Part shown: piece after piece, positions 47,303 through 54,628 of the stretch
How the letters are laid out: the number at the start of each line of letters is the position of its first letter
How positions within the stretch are numbered: position 1 is the stretch's first letter
Assembly (NCBI GenBank): GCA_026414185.1
Contig: JAOAJL010000007.1
Location: 1-54,628 of the forward strand
Direction: 5' to 3'
Length of the DNA: 54,628 nucleotides
DNA from: Microcaldota archaeon
GTDB lineage: Archaea; Micrarchaeota; Micrarchaeia; Anstonellales; Anstonellaceae
Notes under the pieces: generated by a model
Databases searched by the model: none
What the model was told of the DNA's origin: nothing
The model's input: only the letters and a program-made list of their open reading frames with translations
Made by a program: the position numbers and the translations under genes

Positions 47303-49498
47303 ATGCGCTTTGCGGCATACGCATTTTTCGCCTGCCTCCTCCTTCTTTCAGGCTGTGTCCTTTACACTGAGGATGACAGGGGAAACAGGATTTTGATGTC
47401 CGATGAAGAGAAGCTTGGGATAAGCACAATGAGTGTCCAGCCCATCAACGAGGAATGCGATGATTCAGACCCTCTTCCTTGCCGGTGCATGCTCTGCGAG
47501 AATAAAACCCCCTGGGCAGCGCGGCTTCTGCCTTTCCTTTCGCGCTGGCTGGACTCCTCCCTTAAAGGCGGAAAATGCAATTTCTCCCCCTGCAACGCAG
47601 GAACTTTCGTGAAGAACATCATGTTCCACTCAGACAAAATCCAAAACCGCGTCTTTATGTATGGGCACGGGCCTTCATTCAGCTCAACGGATTCGGCAAA
47701 CCTTTATTGCGAATACTCCCTTCAGCTTGCAACTAAGTGGATGAAGGGAATCGGAGCCCCGCCAAAAATTCCAGTTCCCGGTCGTGCCATGTGCTGGCTT
47801 GAGCGTAATGTGATGCCCCTTTATATCTACTATACCAAAGGGCAATACATAGATGAAAGCAGGACAAGGCAGATTGCAAAAGCTCTCAATGGCGCCGGCC
47901 CGGCAATACTCACAACAGAAGTGGATTTTGACTCATCAAACTCGGAGCAAGTTGAGGCTGTAAAAAAGCAGATTTTAGCATACCAAGATTGCGAGGAGTG
48001 CCTAACCGCCCTTGCCTTGAAGTCGGGTGATTACCATGGCCTTGAGCTTTTCCTAGAAGACCCGACAATTTATCCAAACGGCAAGAATCTTTCGGAGATG
48101 ATAGACCTTGTCGGGTTTGGCTTCCGCGCAAATGACTACAAAACATGCGACGTGGAGAAGATAATAGGCGAAAACTACCTGTTCAGCAGGCAGATTCTTG
48201 AAAATTATTCAAAGCCCTCAATATGGCTTTATGCTGGAGCTTCGCAGGGCAAAAATGTTGATGGCAAATGCACCTTCACGGCGCAGAAGGTTCACAATTT
48301 CTACCAGCGCCTATTTTCCCTCGCCCCCGCACTTGCAAATTCCGGAGTTATTGGGGTGAGCTTCTACGAATTCATAGACAGGACTGGTCCGCTGCCGTGC
48401 AATGATGTCCAGAACTGCGAGTTTGGCGTGATGAAACCAGACGGCCAAAAGCACCCTGAAATAAACACCTGGTCCCGGCTCTGCAAATACTACGGGACAG
48501 AGGACGTGCGCAATCCAATCATTTACCCCAGAAACGGCAAAAGCCCCCTCTGCGACTTTGCCCAGAACTTCAAAATGTTCAAGGAAGTTTCAAGGGAGGT
48601 TGGCGTGACTGAGAAAGGGCTTGAATACGAGGAAGTTTCCCCCACAGAAAAGCGCGAGAAATTCGGCTGCGGCGAAGTGTGCGTTTCAGAATTCAAGGTT
48701 CCAAAACCCGACGTCTACGACAACACAGGCAAGCAATTGGACGCAACAGCAGGAATAGACCCGTGCATTGACTTTCCAATCATAGACCAGCTTGCAGATG
48801 ACAATGATTTTTCTGCGATGTACATGCGCGCCATAATATCCCAAGAGTCGCAGTTTGACCGGTGGGTAGTTTCGTGCAATGAGGTACCATGTATCACTCC
48901 TCTTGGCACAACAATGAGTGATATCTGCACTTCCGCTGGATATGGGCCGGACTGCCCAGCCCACACCCTTGGAGGAGGAAAAACCTGTCCATCTTCAAAG
49001 CCATATTTCTGCGCCTACGGGCTTGCCCAGTGCATAGAACGCCCAGGTGACAGAAGCAGCGCAACAGACGGCTGCCGCGGAGAAGACGACTTTTACGACC
49101 CCTTCAACCCGGCTGAAAACGTCTGCTGCGGCATAAACAAGATGCGAACGGCCCTTGAGAGTGCCGAGCAATTCGTAAATTCGGTCAAGGACACTCTTGC
49201 AGAATGCTCGGGCGGTTACGAAGAAGAGGAATACGGCTGGCTTACGCACTATCTTGCCTCCCTTGAATACTATATAGGGGGAGAACGCGCCTACAAAAAT
49301 CACTTTGGCAATTTCCTTGCCCAGCGTGATGACCCAGATACTGGAGGCAAATGTAGCGGCGAAGTGGATTTTGTTGAATACCTCAAAACAATACCATGCG
49401 ACAAAGTTAAAGACTGCCGTAAATATCCACAGCAGGTTTTAAGCCGCTATATTGATGCAGTTGACAATCAGTGCGACTCCGACTGCCCAGGAAAATAA
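47303..49498 (+). CDS. Lipoprotein with C-terminal lytic transglycosylase (SLT/lysozyme-like) domain
   Basis: Lipobox CLLLLSGC; C-terminal YMRAIISQESQFDRWVVS (Glu codon 48845-48847), YFCAYGLAQCIE, DPFNPAENVCCGINKM, YGWLTHYLASLEYYIGG in SLT motif order. Confidence 0.65.
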   Translation: MRFAAYAFFACLLLLSGCVLYTEDDRGNRILMSDEEKLGISTMSVQPINEECDDSDPLPCRCMLCENKTPWAARLLPFLSRWLDSSLKGGKCNFSPCNAGTFVKNIMFHSDKIQNRVFMYGHGPSFSSTDSANLYCEYSLQLATKWMKGIGAPPKIPVPGRAMCWLERNVMPLYIYYTKGQYIDESRTRQIAKALNGAGPAILTTEVDFDSSNSEQVEAVKKQILAYQDCEECLTALALKSGDYHGLELFLEDPTIYPNGKNLSEMIDLVGFGFRANDYKTCDVEKIIGENYLFSRQILENYSKPSIWLYAGASQGKNVDGKCTFTAQKVHNFYQRLFSLAPALANSGVIGVSFYEFIDRTGPLPCNDVQNCEFGVMKPDGQKHPEINTWSRLCKYYGTEDVRNPIIYPRNGKSPLCDFAQNFKMFKEVSREVGVTEKGLEYEEVSPTEKREKFGCGEVCVSEFKVPKPDVYDNTGKQLDATAGIDPCIDFPIIDQLADDNDFSAMYMRAIISQESQFDRWVVSCNEVPCITPLGTTMSDICTSAGYGPDCPAHTLGGGKTCPSSKPYFCAYGLAQCIERPGDRSSATDGCRGEDDFYDPFNPAENVCCGINKMRTALESAEQFVNSVKDTLAECSGGYEEEEYGWLTHYLASLEYYIGGERAYKNHFGNFLAQRDDPDTGGKCSGEVDFVEYLKTIPCDKVKDCRKYPQQVLSRYIDAVDNQCDSDCPGK

Positions 49499-49578
49499 AA
49501 ACAGAGAAACCCAAATTCCGCCTATCTTCCAACACGTGTTTCCAGAGCCTCATTCCCCCCAACGCCCATCACAGGCTT

Positions 49579-49608
49579 AAATACGAAAAAAGAAAATACG
49601 AAAAAAGA
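49579..49608. repeat. Perfect 15-bp tandem duplication AAATACGAAAAAAGA x2
   Basis: Direct reading. Confidence 0.9.
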
Positions 49609-49620
49609 GAAGAAGCGCGG

Positions 49621-50061
49621 CTAATTTCCATTCTCCTTAAGCTTTGCCCCTTCCCTCTCCCGCTCAAGCTCAATTGTCTGGCGAGCCCGCCATATGTCCT
49701 TGGGAAAGTGCCTGCCGCGCATGAAGAAGTTCTTCTCATAGGTTTTTGCCTCAAACTTTGAGGCGATGATGTCTGCGGCTGGCTCAACATCAAACTCCTT
49801 GCAGGAGAAGATGTCAACCGACGCATAGCCTTTCTCGGGGAAAGTATGTATGCTGATGTGGGACTCTGCAATAAGAACTATGCCGGATACCCCCCAATCC
49901 TCCGGCTTTAGCCCCGAATACGAAAACGTATAGGGCGGCATAATCTTCGTCATGCCGATAAGCGACGGCAACTCATCCAAAAAAGAATAAACAAAATTCA
50001 CATCCTTCAATTTTTTCTTGTTGCACCCATACATGTCCATGGTCAAATGCGGTCCAAACAT
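49621..50061 (-). CDS. speD: S-adenosylmethionine decarboxylase family proenzyme
   Basis: VLIAESHISIHTFPEKGYASVDIFSC processing/active-site signature; start placed at MFGPHLTMDMYG. Confidence 0.92.
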   Translation of the reverse strand: MFGPHLTMDMYGCNKKKLKDVNFVYSFLDELPSLIGMTKIMPPYTFSYSGLKPEDWGVSGIVLIAESHISIHTFPEKGYASVDIFSCKEFDVEPAADIIASKFEAKTYEKNFFMRGRHFPKDIWRARQTIELEREREGAKLKENGN

Positions 50062-50452
50062 CTGTTTCGCTTCCTCCTTTTCTCTGCCGAGGTTCTCCCT
50101 CCCAGAGAAGACGCTATATATAAATAGACAACATTTATAAATATTCCTGTTTTCAAAAAATAAAAAAAGCTCATAATCCATTTTGGCACAAAAATATTAG
50201 TTATTATTATCTTTTTTGAAAAAAAGAAATCTAATAGCTGTTTTTTTCTGTTTAAAAAATTTAATATCGTCTTTAGCTAATTTCAGGCTTGATTTCCTTA
50301 TTTTTATCTAAAAATAGGCTCTAATGCCAGATTTAATAGATTTAGGACATCTTATATATTTTCTAACTTTCAACAACGTCTGTAAGGTGAAGTTGCTCAA
50401 TTTTGCCCCACGCGCCCCATAGCAATATATATGGCGAATGGGATTTCCTTCC

Positions 50453-51253
50453 ATGGCGCACTGCATCCGCTGCGGAGCACCGATTCGCTTTGATGCGGGC
50501 GGAGATCTTCTATGTGAAGACTGCGAAGCAGCCTCCGGTCATGGAAGCGGAACTGATGTTCCATGCCAGCGCTGCGGCATGTATCTTCCCCCCCACGAGC
50601 TTCGCATGTGGAATTCCCGCCTTTACTGCGCATATTGCATAATGGACATCCAAGATGAGGAGCACTATGGGCGAGCAAAAAGCCACTCTATTAAGGGAAC
50701 AGAGAAGGAAGCGGGCGGAGAAAGCGGCGAGCCCCATCTTCCGCACGACATGCCCAAAACCCCCCTTGTCTGCGAGCGGTGCGGAAAAGCCTCAAGCGTC
50801 CTTTACACAAATGTCGGCATGCGCCTCTGCCCTGCTTGCGCCTCCGAAGGCGGTGCAGCTGCGCCGGCAGGCTTCTTAGGTCTTGGCGTGCTTTCGTCGC
50901 TTATAAAAAAAGCGTCCGCACTCCTGCTTAAGCCGAAAATAGTTGCCAAAAAGAACGCAGGCGGCTTTGCGGTGCTGCCTGCCGAAGAAAGCAAAAACCG
51001 CGGGGAAGAAAAAAGCGCAAACCTCTCAGGCTCCAATGAAGCGGAAGGAAGCCCGCAGAATCCCCCGCCTTCGCCGCCGCCCTCGGCAGTTTTTGACATC
51101 TCCAAGCGCGCATTTGTGGAGAAGGGCGAGGAGTTTGATTCAAAACAGCCTCTGCAAGAGGGCACAAAAAAGAAAAAATCCGTTCCCAAGAAGGCAAAAA
51201 AGCTGTTTTTCAGGCTTCACCCTTCTGCTGGAAGGCAAGCAAAAGGCAGGTAG
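50453..51253 (+). CDS. Multi zinc-ribbon protein
   Basis: Three CxxC-type clusters: CIRCGAP...CEDC, CQRCGMYLPPHE...CAYC, CERCGK...CPAC. Confidence 0.7.
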   Translation: MAHCIRCGAPIRFDAGGDLLCEDCEAASGHGSGTDVPCQRCGMYLPPHELRMWNSRLYCAYCIMDIQDEEHYGRAKSHSIKGTEKEAGGESGEPHLPHDMPKTPLVCERCGKASSVLYTNVGMRLCPACASEGGAAAPAGFLGLGVLSSLIKKASALLLKPKIVAKKNAGGFAVLPAEESKNRGEEKSANLSGSNEAEGSPQNPPPSPPPSAVFDISKRAFVEKGEEFDSKQPLQEGTKKKKSVPKKAKKLFFRLHPSAGRQAKGR

Positions 51254-51257
51254 TATT

Positions 51258-51578
51258 TCACTTCCGGCTTACTCTCCTTATCGTTCCCGAAGTGCTTATG
51301 GGCTCCATCCTCGCGCTTCTGCCCTCCCACTCCGAAAGCAGTGCCATACACAGTATCGTTTCTTCCACTGCCGACCTCTCGCAGCGAACGATTCCCATCC
51401 CACTGCCCTCTTCGTAGCTGACAAGCTTGAAGGCAAGTGAAGCTATGCCAAGCTCTCCGAAAAACGACAGGAAATGCTCATGCACAAGCCTCTTTGCCTC
51501 CGTTGCGGAAGGGGGCTTGCCTTCAACAGCAAGCGAGAACGCCACATACCTCTGCCTGAATCTCTCCGTCGGCTTCAT
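51258..51578 (-). CDS. rnp2: RNase P protein component 2 (Pop5)
   Basis: RQRYVAFSLAVEG...GIASLAFKLVSYEEGSGMGIVRCERSAVEE; overlaps the rnp3-like gene. Confidence 0.78.
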   Translation of the reverse strand: MKPTERFRQRYVAFSLAVEGKPPSATEAKRLVHEHFLSFFGELGIASLAFKLVSYEEGSGMGIVRCERSAVEETILCMALLSEWEGRSARMEPISTSGTIRRVSRK

Positions 51579-52027
51579 CCCACCAGTTCCTCCGCCAGCC
51601 GGGCAGATTTTTTTATCTCAACATCGCAAAAGCCGATTACGCAGGCAAATGCCAAAAGCTCCCTGCCGGTTCTCAGCTCCCTTTCACTTCTGGCAAGCGT
51701 GCATACAACCGAAGCGCAACCTCTTTTTCTTGCTGCGGCAACAAGAAGCCTCATCTTTGAAATCAGTATGCCGCGCTTGAAGCCGCGCTGACCAAGCAAA
51801 TCCGAAAGGGAAAACACTACCGCGCCTCCGCCTCTCGCAAGCTCAACAAGCGCCCCCTCGTCCGCCTCATAGGAAGGGAAGTAGGCAAGCGCCCTGCCGC
51901 CCCTTGCCGCCGATTTGGCGTCCTGAGCGCACCTCACCTCAAAGAAGTTGCTGGCTTTTGAAACTGGGACAACGCGGCTTATCCCAGGGCTTTTCTTCAT
52001 TCCCTCCGCAATTACAAGGTCAATCAT
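51575..52027 (-). CDS. rnp3: RNase P protein component 3 (Rpp30)
   Basis: GGAVVFSLSDLLGQRGFKRGILISKMRLLVAAARKRGCASVVCTLARSERELRTGRELLAF; synteny. Confidence 0.75.
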   Translation of the reverse strand: MIDLVIAEGMKKSPGISRVVPVSKASNFFEVRCAQDAKSAARGGRALAYFPSYEADEGALVELARGGGAVVFSLSDLLGQRGFKRGILISKMRLLVAAARKRGCASVVCTLARSERELRTGRELLAFACVIGFCDVEIKKSARLAEELVG

Positions 52028-52030
52028 ACT

Positions 52031-52504
52031 CTACTGCCTTCCTTTCTTTCCAGCCGAAGTCAATCCGCGAAACGCCCTGCCTTTAGGCATGCCCGCAAGG
52101 AGTTTGCGGTCTACCAGTATGACCTCAAAGTATTTTTTCATTCCGTCCTGCCCAACCCAGTAGGAGTTCAGCACCTCAAGGTTCCTAAAGACCCTCGCGG
52201 CTTTCTCCTCTGCCTGCCGCTGAAGAGATTTCCCAGGCGACAGATATGCGACGTTCTTGGCGGGCTTTCTTCCGCCCCAAGGATGCGGTCTTTTTCGCGA
52301 CCCCCTGCCGACCGCCACGCGCGCAAGAAAGTAGCCTTCCTTTGCCTTGTAGCCAAGGCAACGCGCTCTTGCGAGGTTTGTCGGCTTGTCAATCCTCACC
52401 ACAGTGCCAAGCTTTCTCCACTCCCTTATCCTTCTTCTGTATATGTCCGCCCTCTGTCCGTATTCCTTCTGGAAAGCTTCCTGTATGTACTTGTAAATCC
52501 CCAT
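52031..52504 (-). CDS. rpl15e: 50S ribosomal protein L15e
   Basis: [59 protein letters not shown]. Confidence 0.93.
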   Translation of the reverse strand: MGIYKYIQEAFQKEYGQRADIYRRRIREWRKLGTVVRIDKPTNLARARCLGYKAKEGYFLARVAVGRGSRKRPHPWGGRKPAKNVAYLSPGKSLQRQAEEKAARVFRNLEVLNSYWVGQDGMKKYFEVILVDRKLLAGMPKGRAFRGLTSAGKKGRQ

Positions 52505-52633
52505 CCAAATCACCGCGTTGTGCTTTTGCGAATCTGCCTTCCGTTCGGGCAACGACCCCCACATCCAAAAGGCACTCTGTTCTTGTTCAAAACATATAAT
52601 AAGCTAAGCTTCCGCGGCTTGAATCGTTCGGCG

Positions 52634-53584
52634 CTAAAGCCTGAAAGCCCTCTCCCTGTATATTATGGCGTCGCCAGCCACAGTGCGCTTTCCAAGCCTT
52701 AAAACAAGACCATCCTCGTCGCGCGCAAAGCTGCCGGAAATTACCGCTTCGCCCCTGCTTGCCTTGGCAAATGCCCCGCCGTCCATCTTGGCGATTTCTT
52801 CAAGGGCGAACCTCACAGTCTGCGTCATGGGTATGCGCAGCTTGTGCCCACCGGCAGTCAGGGTAAGGTGCTTGTGGTCTATGAAAATCCTTCCGCAAGC
52901 CCCGTTCTTCATGAAAAGCTTTATCTCCGCCTTGGCTTCCTCTATTTTCCTTCTAAGCCTTGCTTTGGAGAGGCGCTCCATAGAGCTGGCAACCAATTTT
53001 TTGAGCGCAGAAATCTGCCGCCTCGTCCTGGAAAGAAGCGCATGCGCCCCCTTTTGCTTGGACTGCCTCAGCCTGCGCAGTTTTCCTATCCTCTCTTCGC
53101 ATCTGCGTGCTTCCTTTCCGAATGCGATGATGGCGCTTCTTGTTTCAATGGCATCAAAGCTCTCCTGCGCATCCTGCATCCTGCCGAGCTGAAGCGCCAT
53201 CTTCTCAAGCGAGTCGCGCAGCTCCTCAAATTCCCCAGCCCACTCCTCTTTGCTTTGCGCCAGCGCCGCCCCCGCAGCCGCCCTTGCCGCTAAGGCAAGC
53301 TCGCCTTCAAGGGTTTCCGCAAGAATTGCGGTCTCATTGAGTTCAAGGTCAGAACCCTTTCCGATTTTCTTCTGCGCAACCTCAATCTTCGCCCCTATGC
53401 TTTCCAGCTTCTCATAAAAGCCCGCGCCAGCTTCCGCTTCTGCCAGGAATTCCTCAAGCACCATATCTGTTTCCTTTTCAAGCCGGTGATAGGTGTTTCT
53501 ACATTCCGTTATGGCATCTGCACTGGAATGCGACTGCTGAAGCGCACTGCGCGCAAGAGTTCCGCCTCTGGTCGCCACTGGCAT
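52634..53584 (-). CDS. Coiled-coil hypothetical protein
   Basis: Long ORF with helical charged composition. Confidence 0.55.
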   Translation of the reverse strand: MPVATRGGTLARSALQQSHSSADAITECRNTYHRLEKETDMVLEEFLAEAEAGAGFYEKLESIGAKIEVAQKKIGKGSDLELNETAILAETLEGELALAARAAAGAALAQSKEEWAGEFEELRDSLEKMALQLGRMQDAQESFDAIETRSAIIAFGKEARRCEERIGKLRRLRQSKQKGAHALLSRTRRQISALKKLVASSMERLSKARLRRKIEEAKAEIKLFMKNGACGRIFIDHKHLTLTAGGHKLRIPMTQTVRFALEEIAKMDGGAFAKASRGEAVISGSFARDEDGLVLRLGKRTVAGDAIIYRERAFRL

Positions 53585-53644
53585 AAGCGTGTTGTATGCG
53601 GTTGCTCTTAATAAAGCTAACCTTGGCGCCGTCGCGTCCGTCGC

Positions 53645-54628
53645 TCAGCCTTTCACAACCCCGATGGGCACAAGCCTGGCGACTATATCGCTTAAGCCCG
53701 CCGCCGCGACTGAGGCAACCACCTCGTCAACATTCTTGTATGCGCCTGGCGCCTCTTCTGCAAGAAGCTCTGCTTCGGTCGCCTTCACCATTATTCCGCG
53801 CGAGGCAAGCTCTCCTTGTATCTGCGCGCCTTTCCATCTATGAATCGCCTGCTTTCTGCTCATCGCCCTTCCAGAGCCGTGGCAGGACGAACCAAAAGAG
53901 TTCTTCATCGCCCCTTCCCTTCCAACAAGGACATAGGATGCGGTCCCCATGCTTCCCGGTATCATCACCGGCTGCCCTATTTGGCGGTAGCAGGAGGGCA
54001 ACTCCTTCCTTCCAGCGGCGAAAGCCCTCGTGGCGCCCTTGCGATGCACGCAAAGCATCCTTCTCTGCCCCTCAACTTCGTGCTCCTCAAACTTCGCGAT
54101 GTTGTGGCAGACGTCATAGACAAGGGTCATCTGCTCGCCAATCCCCCTGCCAAAGACCTGCTCAAAGGTTTCCCTCACCCAATGCATCATGATGTGCCTG
54201 TTGCAAAATGCGTAATTGACCGCGCAGCGCATCGCCTTTATGTAGCGCTCTGCCTCCGGCGAGTTTATTGGGGCGCAGCAAAGCTCCCTGTCCGGAAGCT
54301 CAATTCCGTATTTGCGCGAGGCGGAAAGCATCTCCCGCAGAAAGTCGTCGCAGACCTGGTGGCCAAAGCCCCTGCTCCCGCAATGTATCATCACTGCGAC
54401 ATTCCCTTTTTTCAGCCCGAACCTTTCCGCAATGTCCGGAAGCATTATCTCAGAAACTTCCTGAAGCTCAACAAAGTGGTTCCCTGCGCCGACCGTGCCA
54501 AACTGCGGCAAGCCCCTTTGTTTTGCCTTGTCTGAAACAACAGAGGGGTCCGCGCCTTCCATCCTGCCGTTTTCCTCCGTCCTTTCCTTGTCCTGAGACG
54601 TGCCATATCCCCTCTCAACAGCCCAATC
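53645..54628 (-). CDS. rtcB: tRNA-splicing ligase RtcB, N-terminus beyond the window end
   Basis: DWAVERGYGTSQDKERTEENGRMEGADPSVVSDKAKQRGLPQFGTVGAGNHFVELQEV, MIHCGSRGFGHQVC; frame stays open to 54628. Confidence 0.95.
   Translation of the reverse strand, partial: DWAVERGYGTSQDKERTEENGRMEGADPSVVSDKAKQRGLPQFGTVGAGNHFVELQEVSEIMLPDIAERFGLKKGNVAVMIHCGSRGFGHQVCDDFLREMLSASRKYGIELPDRELCCAPINSPEAERYIKAMRCAVNYAFCNRHIMMHWVRETFEQVFGRGIGEQMTLVYDVCHNIAKFEEHEVEGQRRMLCVHRKGATRAFAAGRKELPSCYRQIGQPVMIPGSMGTASYVLVGREGAMKNSFGSSCHGSGRAMSRKQAIHRWKGAQIQGELASRGIMVKATEAELLAEEAPGAYKNVDEVVASVAAAGLSDIVARLVPIGVVKG

Noticed and set aside
33511-49498. Calling the cluster a bona fide T4SS
   Set aside because: No secretion ATPase or coupling protein is visible in the window and VirB6 similarity is only by character, so it is kept as a hypothesis
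1-54628. CRISPR array, rRNA operon, insertion sequence or integrase
   Set aside because: No regularly spaced repeats, rRNA-like sequence, transposase or integrase signature was seen by eye

Overview
The window reads as an archaeal contig end, probably from a DPANN-type lineage (inference from small archaeal-type genes; lineage not proven). The first 19 nt are an unremoved Nextera mosaic-end adapter, followed by a truncated beta-CASP/MBL gene. Housekeeping content: ADP-forming acetyl-CoA synthetase, XPF/ERCC4-type nuclease, SMC, translin, UMP kinase, a kinase-like/dCMP deaminase fusion, Dph2, FKBP PPIase, PEP synthase, fibrillarin, SecD/SecF, AdoMet decarboxylase, Pop5/Rpp30/L15e and partial RtcB. 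There are three tRNA genes, all apparently intron-bearing; the tRNA-Lys(UUU) appears to carry two introns, one inside the T-loop. The most interesting region is about 33.5-49.5 kb. It holds six tandem polytopic membrane proteins that look paralogous and are VirB6/TrbL-like in character. Divergent from them are a 2206-aa signal-peptide/TM protein and a 750-aa lipoprotein whose C-terminus resembles a lytic transglycosylase. I read this as a candidate, possibly undescribed, archaeal T4SS-like or cell-surface machine. A second locus (4.56-6.94 kb) encodes two proteins that share an N-terminal domain but have different predicted wall-active C-termini (YkuD-like and NlpC/P60-like). They flank the tRNA-Ile gene and could be effectors. 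All family calls come from reading motifs by eye; no database search was run.
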